A stretch of 14,843 nt of DNA from the NCBI GenBank assembly GCA_958352855.1, contig CATWQE010000066.1:1-14843 (forward strand), written 5' to 3'. The translations under genes were made by a program, and so were the position numbers. The stretch's first letter is position 1. Each line of letters begins with the position of its first letter. The notes under the pieces are model-generated. The model had not been told where the DNA came from. It searched no databases and saw only the letters and a list, made by a program, of their open reading frames with translations. This DNA is from an uncultured Bacillota bacterium. Its GTDB lineage: Bacteria; Bacillota; Clostridia; Lachnospirales; Lachnospiraceae. Below are positions 1-7,964 of this stretch, one piece after another.

Positions 1-1032
1 CTGGTGCTGGGACATCCCAAGAAAGCCTATTGGAAAATGATGCACAATACCTATGATTACTCCTTAATCGAAGGATTTCCCAAAATGCTGGCTGTATTTT
101 TCCTGGCAAATCTGGGAGTTATTCTGTTGATTTATATGGTGACTACCTCAGGTATTTTAAAATCCGTCAGACCCATTGTGAAGGGAATCGAAGAATTGCC
201 AAACAGGGAAGTCTATGTAAAAGAAAAAGGACTCTTTTCCCAGTTGGCAGAGGCCATGAATCAGGTTTCAGAGAAGCTTCGGATGCAGGAGAGGGAACTA
301 AAACGAAGAGAAAGCGCCAGGGCAAACTGGATTTCCGGTGTTTCCCATGATATCCGGACACCACTGTCTATGGTTATGGGTTATGCAGCCCAGTTGGAAG
401 AAAATCAAAATATTCCGCTGGAAGAACGGAAGAAAGCCGGGATTATCCGGCAGCAGAGCATACGGATGAAAAACCTGATTAATGACCTGAATCTCTCTTC
501 AAAGCTGGAATATCATATGCAGCCTCTTCGTATGGAAAACCTGAACCTGGTGGCAGTTGTCCGCCAGGTAGTGGTGGACTTTTTGAACCTGGATTTAGAG
601 GGGAAATACCCCATAGAATGGGAGATTCAGGAGGACTTACAGGGGTGCTTTATGCGGGGAGATAAGGAACTGCTAAAACGGGCTTTTGGAAACCTTATAA
701 CCAACGCCCAGGTACACAATCCAAAAGGCTGTGAAATCACTGTAAAAATTGTGGCAGAAGAACAGGGATGTAAAGTGCTGCTGGAAGATACAGGCGTGGG
801 CATCACAGAAGAAATGCTGCAAAAACTACAGAATACGCCTCATTATATGTTCAGTGACAGCGGTGTTTCCCAGCCAAGGCATGGATTGGGCTTGCTGATT
901 GTCCGTCAGATTGTAGAGGCGCATGGAGGAACCCTTGCCTTTTATCATGGCGGGCAGGGGGGCTTTGGAGCAGAGATGACATTTCCGGTGGATCGTATAG
1001 AGAAAGGAGAAACCATATGTACCGAATTTTAA
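1..1032 (+). CDS. Sensor histidine kinase with HAMP-like linker, C-terminal part (5' end outside window)
   Basis: Membrane histidine kinase that would autophosphorylate and pass phosphate to a response regulator. The frame is open from base 1, so the start and most of the sensor domain lie upstream; the GTG at 4 is simply an internal codon. Counting from position 4, one membrane segment (about 25-50, last before the cytoplasm) is followed by a HAMP-like linker and coiled region (51-108). The H-box is VSHDIRTP with H115 as the phosphoacceptor. The ATPase domain shows an N-box around N234, the G1 box DTGVG at 262-266 and the G2 box GLGL at 294-297, so all catalytic motifs look intact. The stop overlaps the downstream regulator start by 16 nt, which suggests translational coupling. 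A partner regulator could be the downstream gene or one upstream of the window. Family assignment is firm; the stimulus cannot be read. Confidence 0.93.
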   Translation: MVLGHPKKAYWKMMHNTYDYSLIEGFPKMLAVFFLANLGVILLIYMVTTSGILKSVRPIVKGIEELPNREVYVKEKGLFSQLAEAMNQVSEKLRMQERELKRRESARANWISGVSHDIRTPLSMVMGYAAQLEENQNIPLEERKKAGIIRQQSIRMKNLINDLNLSSKLEYHMQPLRMENLNLVAVVRQVVVDFLNLDLEGKYPIEWEIQEDLQGCFMRGDKELLKRAFGNLITNAQVHNPKGCEITVKIVAEEQGCKVLLEDTGVGITEEMLQKLQNTPHYMFSDSGVSQPRHGLGLLIVRQIVEAHGGTLAFYHGGQGGFGAEMTFPVDRIEKGETICTEF

Positions 1033-1688
1033 TTGTGGAAGATGACGCTTCCATGGCAAAAGCTATGAAAACACAGATTGACTCCTGGGGAAATCAGGCG
1101 GAAACTGTAAAAGATTTTCAGAATGTGATTTCTGCTTTTTTAAATTTTGACCCCCATATGGTATTAATGGACATTATGCTGCCTTTTTATAATGGTTATC
1201 ACTGGTGCAGTGAAATACGGAAAATTTCCAATGTGCCGGTAGTATTTATTTCTTCTGCTTCCGATAATATGAACATTGTTATGGCTATGAACATGGGAGG
1301 GGATGATTTTATCCCGAAACCAGTAGACCTTACGGTAATGATGGCAAAGATTCAGGCAGTCCTTCGCAGGACCTATGATATGGCAGGGAAAATTCCGGTT
1401 CTGGAGCATAGAGGCGCTGTGCTGAATTTAAATGATACCACACTGTTTTATGACGGGGAGAAGATAGAACTTACCAAAAATGAATTTCGGATTTTAAAGA
1501 CTCTGTTGGAACAAAAAGGCAAGGTGGTCAGCCGGGACACCCTGATGACCCGGTTATGGCAGATGGATGATTATGTAGAAGAAAATACCCTGACAGTGAA
1601 TGTCACAAGACTGAGGAAAAAGCTGGAGCAGGCAGGGCTTTGTGATTTTATTAAAACAAAGATAGGAAGTGGATACATCATTGAATAA
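1017..1688 (+). CDS. OmpR/PhoB-family response regulator, BceR-like
   Basis: Two-component DNA-binding regulator of 223 residues. The receiver domain (1-120) has the acidic pair D9/D10, phosphoacceptor D52 in LMDIMLP, the conserved Ser pair near 79-80 and K101 in PKP. A winged-helix Trans_Reg_C domain (about 127-223) ends in the usual GSGYIIE. The stretches PFYNGYHWC, FISS and NMNIVMAMNMGGDDF are typical of BceR-type regulators that control peptide-antibiotic ABC transporters. The ATG at 1017 is chosen for AAGGAG at 1004-1009, 7 nt upstream. The gene overlaps the upstream kinase by 16 nt and the downstream kinase by a few bases, so all three are probably cotranscribed. The likely target is the promoter before the ATPase gene, where ATGTCA repeats occur. 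Domain assignment is secure; the target is inferred. Confidence 0.93.
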   Translation: MYRILIVEDDASMAKAMKTQIDSWGNQAETVKDFQNVISAFLNFDPHMVLMDIMLPFYNGYHWCSEIRKISNVPVVFISSASDNMNIVMAMNMGGDDFIPKPVDLTVMMAKIQAVLRRTYDMAGKIPVLEHRGAVLNLNDTTLFYDGEKIELTKNEFRILKTLLEQKGKVVSRDTLMTRLWQMDDYVEENTLTVNVTRLRKKLEQAGLCDFIKTKIGSGYIIE

Positions 1689-2685
1689 CAAAAAGAGCAG
1701 TTGTTTTTTGTCCTATATCCGGCAATACCGGTTTAGTGCAGGCATGTTTTTCCTTTTTTCCCTTGTTTTTCTTCTGGTGTTTTCTTTATATGATCTGGAG
1801 TGGGAGGCAGTGATTTATGCAGCCTGCCTTTGCCTCCTTATAACAGCAGTAGTGCTTGGTATTCATTACTTTTTTTATTGGAAACGCCACAAAGAATATG
1901 AGAAAATCCGCTGTAATCTTCCGCTTTTGCCAGAGGAGCTTCCAAAGGCTTTTACCTTAACCGAACAGGATTTGCAGGAGCTTGCCACAGGGCTAAAAAA
2001 GATTCTGGATACCAGAGAAACTCAGTGGCAGGAAGAAAGCCAAAAAAGTATGGAATATTATACCACCTGGGTGCATCAGATTAAAACACCTATTTCTGTT
2101 ATGAGGATGATTTTGCAAGGTGAGGACACAGAGGAACACCGGGAACTGTCGGCCCAGCTATTTAGCATTGAGCAGTATGTGGAAATGGTACTGGGATATT
2201 TGCGTCTGGAAAGTACGTCTACCGATTTTGTGTTTCAAAACTGTGACCTGGATGGGATGATTCGTCAGGCCATCCGAAAATATGCTCCTTTATTTGTGAG
2301 AAAGCGAATCCGCCTGGTATATGAGCCGGTGAACATGGAGGTGCTTACAGATGAAAAGTGGTTTCTGTTTATTCTTCAGCAGATTTTATCCAATGCAGTA
2401 AAATATACGGATAAGGGAAGCATCACCATTACAGCAGGTGAGGATAGGGTTTTGAGGATCAAAGATACCGGTATTGGAATTGCAAAGGAAGACTTGCCCA
2501 GGATTTTCGACCATGGTTTTACCGGATATAATGGGCGGAGCGATAAGAAGGCGACAGGTCTTGGGTTGTATCTTTGCCGCCTGACAGCGAAGCGGCTTTC
2601 CCATAAGATTACAGTTACCTCAGAAATCGGAAAAGGGACTGAGGTGTCCATTGATTTTAATACCATAAAGCTGGACTGCGAATAG
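1681..2685 (+). CDS. Intramembrane-sensing histidine kinase, BceS-like
   Basis: Second histidine kinase of the locus, 334 residues from the TTG at 1681. It has two membrane helices (about 18-37 and 43-67) joined by only five or so residues, so there is no extracellular sensor domain. This is the layout of BceS/LiaS-type kinases, which sense through a partner membrane protein, usually the ABC permease. The H-box is WVHQIKTP with H132; the N-box Asn is near 238, DTGIG starts at 262 and GLGL lies at 293-296, so it appears active. Start choice: a GTG at 1669 would add four residues but has its Shine-Dalgarno almost touching it. The TTG at 1681 sits 8-11 nt after AGGAAGTGG, so I prefer it. The gene overlaps the regulator stop by 8 nt. 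It probably reports the flux state of the downstream transporter. Confidence 0.92.
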   Translation: MNNKKSSCFLSYIRQYRFSAGMFFLFSLVFLLVFSLYDLEWEAVIYAACLCLLITAVVLGIHYFFYWKRHKEYEKIRCNLPLLPEELPKAFTLTEQDLQELATGLKKILDTRETQWQEESQKSMEYYTTWVHQIKTPISVMRMILQGEDTEEHRELSAQLFSIEQYVEMVLGYLRLESTSTDFVFQNCDLDGMIRQAIRKYAPLFVRKRIRLVYEPVNMEVLTDEKWFLFILQQILSNAVKYTDKGSITITAGEDRVLRIKDTGIGIAKEDLPRIFDHGFTGYNGRSDKKATGLGLYLCRLTAKRLSHKITVTSEIGKGTEVSIDFNTIKLDCE

Positions 2686-2699
2686 TCCGTCTTACAAAA

Positions 2700-2745
2700 A
2701 TGTCACATGAGAGAGCCAAAATGTCACCTGATTCAATGTCAGATG
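2700..2745 (+). promoter_or_regulatory. Three ATGTCA direct repeats, probable response regulator binding sites
   Basis: The first two copies are ATGTCACATGA (2700-2710) and ATGTCACCTGA (2721-2731), exactly 21 bp apart, two helical turns, and differing at one base. A shorter third copy, ATGTCAGATG (2736-2745), covers the position where a -35 box would lie for the TATAAT at 2761. Direct repeats next to a promoter lacking a -35 fit activation by an OmpR-family regulator such as the BceR-like protein encoded upstream. The repeats are seen; the binding protein is inferred. Confidence 0.6.
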
Positions 2746-2758
2746 TTTTGGCTCTTTT
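2712..2758 (+). terminator. Hairpin with short U-tail after the BceS-like gene; weak terminator or attenuator
   Basis: AGAGCCAAAA (2712-2721) pairs perfectly with TTTTGGCTCT (2746-2755), a 10-bp stem around a 24-nt loop that can fold further. Only about four T residues (2755-2758) follow, so termination would be partial. It begins 26 nt after the kinase stop codon and overlaps two of the ATGTCA repeats, so the palindrome could also act at the DNA level. Confidence 0.45.
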
Positions 2759-2760
2759 GC

Positions 2761-2766
2761 TATAAT
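2761..2766 (+). promoter_or_regulatory. -10 box of the transporter promoter
   Basis: A perfect TATAAT lies 30 nt upstream of the ATPase start codon. The hexamer 17 bp upstream (2738-2743, GTCAGA) does not resemble TTGACA and falls in the third ATGTCA repeat, so the promoter probably needs an activator. The 5' leader would be short and holds AAGGAGG at 2782-2788. Confidence 0.55.
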
Positions 2767-2796
2767 TAAGCCACAAACAATAAGGAGGTTACACGT

Positions 2797-3564
2797 ATGA
2801 CAATCTTAGAGGCACAAGGCCTTCAAAAAATTTACACCACCCGTTTCGGAGGGAATCAGGTACAGGCATTATCAGAGGTATCTTTTTCAGTGGAAAAGGG
2901 AGAATATGTGGCAATTATGGGAGAGTCCGGTTCCGGAAAAACAACCCTCTTAAATATTCTGGCTGCTCTGGATAAGCCAACCAAAGGGCAGGTATACCTG
3001 GATGGAAAAAATCTGTGTGAGATTCAGGAAAAGGAGCTCTCAGCGTTTCGCAGAAAAAATCTGGGGTTTGTATTTCAGGATTTTAATCTGCTGGATACCT
3101 TTAGCATCCAGGACAACATTTTTCTGCCCCTTGTTTTAAGCGGTAAGAAATATCAGGAAATGAACAGAAGATTAAAACCCATTGCCAGCAAACTGGGCAT
3201 TACAGAGATTCTGGCAAAATACCCCTATGAGGTTTCCGGAGGACAGAAACAAAGAGCAGCAGTGGCAAGAGCGCTAATTACAAGCCCGAAGCTAATTCTG
3301 GCAGATGAACCAACAGGGGCCTTGGATTCCAAATCCACAGAAGGACTTCTGGAAATTTTCCATACCATTAACCAGGAGGGGCAGACCATTCTTATGGTAA
3401 CCCATTCTGCCAGGGCAGCAAGCCATGCAGGGCGTGTGCTGTTTATTAAAGACGGTCAGGTATTCCATCAAATCTACAGAGGTGATCAGACCAATGAACA
3501 GATGTATCAGAAAATTTCCGATACCCTGACACTTCTGGCAACAGGTGGTGAGCAGTATGAATAA
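2797..3564 (+). CDS. ABC transporter ATP-binding protein, BceA/MacB-like
   Basis: Cytoplasmic ATPase subunit of 255 residues that would drive the adjacent FtsX-type permease. It contains Walker A GESGSGKT (42-49), Q-loop Q94 in FVFQDFN, ABC signature VSGGQKQR (146-153), Walker B LILAD (166-170) followed by catalytic E171, the D-loop GALD, and switch H203. The set is complete, so it should hydrolyse ATP. Length and sequence style match BceA ATPases of peptide-antibiotic sensing and resistance transporters. The start is supported by AAGGAGG at 2782-2788, 8 nt upstream. Its 3' end overlaps the permease start by 8 nt, indicating one translation unit and a stable pair. Membership in the MacB/LolD/Bce group is firm; the substrate (bacitracin, a lantibiotic, another lipid II-directed peptide) is not readable. 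Confidence 0.93.
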   Translation: MTILEAQGLQKIYTTRFGGNQVQALSEVSFSVEKGEYVAIMGESGSGKTTLLNILAALDKPTKGQVYLDGKNLCEIQEKELSAFRRKNLGFVFQDFNLLDTFSIQDNIFLPLVLSGKKYQEMNRRLKPIASKLGITEILAKYPYEVSGGQKQRAAVARALITSPKLILADEPTGALDSKSTEGLLEIFHTINQEGQTILMVTHSARAASHAGRVLFIKDGQVFHQIYRGDQTNEQMYQKISDTLTLLATGGEQYE

Positions 3565-5554
3565 ACTTTTTTATCCCAGGCTGGCAGCCAGCGGTCTGAA
3601 GAAAAACAGGAGACTTTACATACCCTATCTGCTGACCTGTATTTTTACAGTAGCCATGTTTTATATTGTGAAATCCCTGTCCTTAAATCCTGGTTTAAGC
3701 GATATGGTAGGAGACGCTACCATGACTTTTACCATGAAGTTCGGATGTGTAGTGATTGGGCTGTTTGCGCTGATTTTTCTCTTTTATACCAACAGTTTTC
3801 TCATGAAACAGCGAAAAAAAGAATTTGGTCTGTTTCATATCCTGGGAATGGAAAAGCATCATCTTTACCGCCTCATTGCATGGGAAAACCTGTATGTAGC
3901 CATATTTACTCTGACAGCAGGACTTTTATTTGGAATTGCCCTGGATAAAGCTATGTTTTTACTGGTGTCCCGCATGATAGGCGGTGAAATTCCTCTTGGA
4001 TTTTTTCTTTCTCCAAGGGCAGTAGTGGAAACCATGGTTCTGTTTCTTGGCATTTATACCCTGATTTTCCTAAATGCCCTGAGACAGATAAAAACAGCGA
4101 ATCCTATTGAACTCCTTCATGCAGGAAATATGGGAGAAAAGGAGCCAAAGGCAAAATGGCTTATGGCGATTTTGGGACTTTTGTGTATAGGAACAGGCTA
4201 TTATCTTGCCATTACCACAGAAAATCCGGTGACCTCCCTGTCTCTGGCTTTTGTGGCTGTGATTTTAGTAGTGATTGGAACATATCTGCTTTTTACAGCA
4301 GGAAGCATTGCCTTTTTAAAAATACTGAAAAATCACAAGGGATATTATTACAAAACCAGGCATTTTATCAGCGTTTCCGGCATGATTTACCGTATGAAAC
4401 AAAATGCGGTAGGATTGGCAAATATCTGCATTTTGTCTACAGGCGTACTGCTTATGGTGGCTTGCACCACCTCCTTAATGGTAGGAATGGAGGACATTAT
4501 CCGTTCCAGATATCCCAATCAGCTTGCCTTGTATGCAGAGGATGAAAATCTTGACACAGCCGGGGAGGCAGTAGAGGCGGTGAAACAGCTTCAAAAAGAA
4601 TCTGGCATAGAAGTAACACAAGAGATGGAGTATCGCTATCTTGCTTTTTCTTCCGTTTTGCAGGGAGATACGTTTGTGGTGACAAGAGATGGAAAACTGA
4701 CAGAGATGGATGCTATTACGAATCTGATGTTTGTGCCATTGGAGGATTATAATAAAACAACAGGAGAAAGCAAAGAATTGAAACCTGGAGAAGTGCTGCT
4801 GTACAGTAACCGGACAGAGTATAAGCATCCAGGTATGAAGCTTTTTGACCGGAATTATGTAATTAAGGAGCGGCTAAAAAGTTTTCCCGGAAATGGTATT
4901 GTTGCGGCAAATATTGCCAATACCCAGTTTATTGTAATGCCGGACATGGAAGAGATACAGGAATTATATGAGAAGCAAAAGGAAATTTTGACAGACATTG
5001 CAGGAAACATTCGTATTTACTATGGATTTGACACCAATGCAAAAGAGGAAGAGCAGGAAGAATTTCAAAAAGCTGTTTATAATCTTATGGCAGAAAATGG
5101 GTATCATGGTACTATGGAATCCAGTGTGAATGCAAGACAAAGTTTTATGGGAATTTACGGGGGACTTTTCTTCATTGGTATCTTTTTGGGACTGCTGTTT
5201 GTTATGGCAACGGTTTTGATTATCTATTATAAACAAATTTCAGAAGGGTATGATGATAAGGAACGATTTGCCATTATGCAGAAGGTAGGTATGAGCAGGG
5301 AAGAAGTGAAAGCATCCATCCGTTCCCAGGTAGTGACTGTTTTCTTCCTGCCTTTGATTACAGCAGGAATCCATGTGGCAGCAGCGTTCCCCATGTTCAA
5401 TAAGATTTTAATTCTCATGAACATGGAAAACACAGAAATGTATGCAGTATGCACAGGAATCTGTTTTCTGGTTTTTGCTGTCATGTATGTGGTGATTTAC
5501 AGCGTCACAGCCAGAACTTACTATAGAATTGTGAGTGACGCCAAATCCTTGTAA
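3557..5554 (+). CDS. FtsX-family ABC permease with large extracellular domain, BceB-like
   Basis: Membrane subunit of 665 residues, in the usual range for BceB-type permeases. Likely membrane helices lie near 22-40, 60-80, 112-135, 155-176, 202-222, 228-253 and 287-310. A hydrophilic stretch of about 215 residues (313-530) follows, then helices near 533-557, 591-612 and 629-652. Ten helices with the big extracellular domain between TM7 and TM8 is the hallmark of Bce permeases, where this domain helps recognise the peptide antibiotic or its lipid complex and the permease also signals to the BceS kinase. The ATG at 3557 is preferred over the in-frame GTG at 3545 because AGGTGGTGAG sits just upstream at proper spacing. 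The last 34 bp overlap the end of the convergent aroA gene. Substrate unknown. Confidence 0.91.
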   Translation: MNKLFYPRLAASGLKKNRRLYIPYLLTCIFTVAMFYIVKSLSLNPGLSDMVGDATMTFTMKFGCVVIGLFALIFLFYTNSFLMKQRKKEFGLFHILGMEKHHLYRLIAWENLYVAIFTLTAGLLFGIALDKAMFLLVSRMIGGEIPLGFFLSPRAVVETMVLFLGIYTLIFLNALRQIKTANPIELLHAGNMGEKEPKAKWLMAILGLLCIGTGYYLAITTENPVTSLSLAFVAVILVVIGTYLLFTAGSIAFLKILKNHKGYYYKTRHFISVSGMIYRMKQNAVGLANICILSTGVLLMVACTTSLMVGMEDIIRSRYPNQLALYAEDENLDTAGEAVEAVKQLQKESGIEVTQEMEYRYLAFSSVLQGDTFVVTRDGKLTEMDAITNLMFVPLEDYNKTTGESKELKPGEVLLYSNRTEYKHPGMKLFDRNYVIKERLKSFPGNGIVAANIANTQFIVMPDMEEIQELYEKQKEILTDIAGNIRIYYGFDTNAKEEEQEEFQKAVYNLMAENGYHGTMESSVNARQSFMGIYGGLFFIGIFLGLLFVMATVLIIYYKQISEGYDDKERFAIMQKVGMSREEVKASIRSQVVTVFFLPLITAGIHVAAAFPMFNKILILMNMENTEMYAVCTGICFLVFAVMYVVIYSVTARTYYRIVSDAKSL

Positions 5555-6801
5555 AACTCCGGATAAGAGATATCCACGCAGTCTCCTCTGGTGATTTCTG
5601 TCTCTCCATCTGCAGCCATACCTGCTACTGCAAAGGCCATGGCAATACGGTGATCCAGATGGCTGTCCAGAACCGCTCCATGCAAAGAAGCGCCGCCTTT
5701 GATAATCATGCCATCTTCTGTTGGAGTAACATCTGCTCCCATGGCCTGTAGATGATGGACAATAATGTCCAGACGGTTGGATTCTTTCACCTTTAATTCC
5801 TGGGCATCCCGGATAATGGTAGTGCCATTGGCAAAAGCAGCCATTACTGCAATGACAGGGAGCTCATCAATGAGGGTTGGAATCAGCTCTTTTTCAATTA
5901 CCGTACCACTTAGGGAACTGGAAGTTACCAGAAGGTCAGCCACAGGCTCTAACCCTTCTTTCCGCTCATTGAGAAGCTGTATGTTAGCGCCCATTTGTCT
6001 GCATACACGCAAAATCCCGTCCCTGGTAGGATTGATGCCTACATTTTTAATCAGAATCTCAGACCCGGGGATTAAAAGTCCGGCTGCAATAAAATAAGCA
6101 GCGGAAGAGATGTCTCCAGGCACTTCTACAGACTGTCCATGAAGCTTTGGATGTCCAAGAACAGAAGCAGTAGTATCTCTACATTCTACCTGGGCTCCAA
6201 AGGCGGACAGCATAAGTTCCGAATGATTTCTGGAAACATAAGGCTCAGTTACGCTGGTTTTACCCTCTGCATACAAGCCGGCCAGGAGAACACAGGATTT
6301 TACCTGGGCAGAGCTTACCGGAGAGTTATAAGAAACAGGATTTAGCATCTTGCCCTGAATCCGAAGGGGCGCGCAGCCATTTCCGGAAATACTTTCTATA
6401 CAGGCGCCCATGGCAGTAAGGGGGGTGATGATTCGCTTCATGGGACGTTTTTGAATGGAAGCATCTCCGGTAAGCTCACAGGTAAACTTCTGTCCGGCCA
6501 GAATTCCGCTGATAAGCCGGGTAGTAGTGCCGCTGTTGCCTGCGTTTAATACACTTTTGGGCTGGGTCAGTCCGTACAGTCCCCTTCCATGAATGAGAAT
6601 CTCCGAAGGAGTGCGGTGAATCTCAACCCCCATGGACTGAAAACACTCTATGGTAGAGAGGCAGTCTGCCCCTTCCAGAAAATGCGTGATGCGGGTAGTG
6701 CCTTCTGAAATAGCCCCCAGCATCACAGCACGATGGGAAATGGATTTGTCTCCGGGAACGGTCAGTTCGCCCTTTAAAGGAGAAGATTTTTGAAATATCA
6801 T
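5521..6801 (-). CDS. aroA: 3-phosphoshikimate 1-carboxyvinyltransferase (EPSP synthase), class II type
   Basis: Cytosolic shikimate-pathway enzyme joining phosphoenolpyruvate to shikimate 3-phosphate to give EPSP; 426 residues, normal length. From the ATG at 6801 it shows VPGDKSISHR (GDKS 17-20), GNSGTTTR (88-95), SAQVK (164-168), RNHSE (191-195), PTLIDELP with D312 as the expected catalytic Asp, KVKESNR (337-343) and DHRIAMA (383-389). SAQVK and RNHSE point to the class II group, many members of which tolerate glyphosate; tolerance here is inferred. The ATG at 6801 has AGGTG 9 nt upstream. A GTG at 6813 would add four residues with a poorly spaced Shine-Dalgarno. It lies 17 nt after tyrA and is surely in the same operon. 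Its 3' end overlaps the permease gene tail to tail. Confidence 0.95.
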   Translation of the reverse strand: MIFQKSSPLKGELTVPGDKSISHRAVMLGAISEGTTRITHFLEGADCLSTIECFQSMGVEIHRTPSEILIHGRGLYGLTQPKSVLNAGNSGTTTRLISGILAGQKFTCELTGDASIQKRPMKRIITPLTAMGACIESISGNGCAPLRIQGKMLNPVSYNSPVSSAQVKSCVLLAGLYAEGKTSVTEPYVSRNHSELMLSAFGAQVECRDTTASVLGHPKLHGQSVEVPGDISSAAYFIAAGLLIPGSEILIKNVGINPTRDGILRVCRQMGANIQLLNERKEGLEPVADLLVTSSSLSGTVIEKELIPTLIDELPVIAVMAAFANGTTIIRDAQELKVKESNRLDIIVHHLQAMGADVTPTEDGMIIKGGASLHGAVLDSHLDHRIAMAFAVAGMAADGETEITRGDCVDISYPEFYKDLASLTIL

Positions 6802-6818
6802 GCAACCATACACCTGCC

Positions 6819-7916
6819 TTATCGTTCATAAATGATATAATTTCGTTTCGTTAGCTGCTCTGCAGCCTGTTTCTTTGCTTCTTCGTCATAAAATTCGATT
6901 TTCAAAACCCCATCATCAAATTCCCGATTATGAAGAATGCCAATGTTCTTGATGCTAATGCCATTCATAGAGAGAATAGTAGCAATGGTGGCAATAGCGC
7001 CTGTTTCATCTATAATATCACAGTAAAGCACAAAAGCCTTCTGCAAAGGACCGCCCACAGCGTCACTGAAGGAATTACGGTATTCCCTGGAATCTGCAAA
7101 CATCTGATAAAGTCCATTGGCATCTCGTTGGTCTACCAGGTATTTTGCCTGAACAATCTGGCGGATGTATTCATCCAGTACTTTGGAAATATGTTCCGGG
7201 TTTTCCAGACAGATTTGCTGCCACATATGAGGGGAAGAGGAAGCAATTCTTGTAATATCCTTAAATCCCCCTGCTGCAATGGTTTTCATATGTTCCTGGG
7301 GAGAATCCAGCTTTTTCACCACATTTACCAGAGATGCCGCCACAATATGAGGCAGGTGACTGATAGAAGCTGTGATGAAGTCATGCTCTTCCCAGGTTAG
7401 AATCATAGGAAGGGCGCCAATAGAGCTGACTAATTCTGTATAGGCTCCGATTTTATCCAGTCCCACATCTTCGGAAGGTGTGAGGATATAGTAAGCATTT
7501 TCAATTAAATGGTCTGTGGAATATTCATATCCGGTTTTTTCACTGCCTGCCATGGGATGTCCCCCAATGAAATTAGAGGTAAGACCAAGGGCAGTGACCT
7601 GTTTATGAATCTCTCCTTTTACGCTGCCTGCATCTGTGAGAATGCATCCGGGGCGGAGAACGTCTTTTAGCCAGGTAAGACATTCCAGATTGTAGTCCAC
7701 AGTGGCACAGAGGAAGATATAATCGCAAAAAGCGAAACGTGTGTCTTTTTCCACACAGGGAACATCTACAATGCCATCAAATACAGCATCATCCAGTACG
7801 GATTTCGTCCGGTTGTAAGCCAGAATCTGATAATCAGGATGAAATTTTTTAATAGCCTTGGCAATGGAGCCACCGATAAGACCAAGGCCGATAAAGCCAA
7901 CGGTTGTTGTTTCCAT
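6819..7916 (-). CDS. tyrA: Prephenate dehydrogenase with C-terminal ACT domain
   Basis: Converts prephenate to 4-hydroxyphenylpyruvate with NAD(P)+, the committed step to tyrosine; cytosolic, 365 residues. The N-terminal Rossmann motif GFIGLGLIGGS (7-17) binds the dinucleotide. HPMAGSEKTG (120-129) is the prephenate dehydrogenase signature, and H187/H190 in SISHLPH lie in the helical domain that forms the active site. Residues about 298-365 (GAIATIATIL...NIGIL) form an ACT domain, normally the tyrosine feedback site. There is no fused chorismate mutase or aroA domain. The ATG at 7916 has a GAAGGAG Shine-Dalgarno about 10 nt upstream. It is first in the operon with aroA, driven by the promoter at 7965-7993. 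Confidence 0.95.
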   Translation of the reverse strand: METTTVGFIGLGLIGGSIAKAIKKFHPDYQILAYNRTKSVLDDAVFDGIVDVPCVEKDTRFAFCDYIFLCATVDYNLECLTWLKDVLRPGCILTDAGSVKGEIHKQVTALGLTSNFIGGHPMAGSEKTGYEYSTDHLIENAYYILTPSEDVGLDKIGAYTELVSSIGALPMILTWEEHDFITASISHLPHIVAASLVNVVKKLDSPQEHMKTIAAGGFKDITRIASSSPHMWQQICLENPEHISKVLDEYIRQIVQAKYLVDQRDANGLYQMFADSREYRNSFSDAVGGPLQKAFVLYCDIIDETGAIATIATILSMNGISIKNIGILHNREFDDGVLKIEFYDEEAKKQAAEQLTKRNYIIYER

Positions 7917-7964
7917 GTAAAAGATACTCCTTCTTCTATAAGGTAATCAATGTCAAACAGTATC

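Noticed and set aside
4156..4545. 129-codon plus-strand frame within the permease gene
   Set aside because: It is an out-of-frame shadow of membrane helices 5-7 of the permease and lacks a ribosome binding site.
5561..5575. GGATA-AGAGA-TATCC hairpin just after the permease stop as a terminator
   Set aside because: The stem is only 5 bp, no T-run follows on either strand, and it lies within aroA coding sequence.
6930..7400. 156-codon plus-strand reading frame antisense to tyrA
   Set aside because: It is a shadow of a clearly functional tyrA gene, with no ribosome binding site or promoter of its own.
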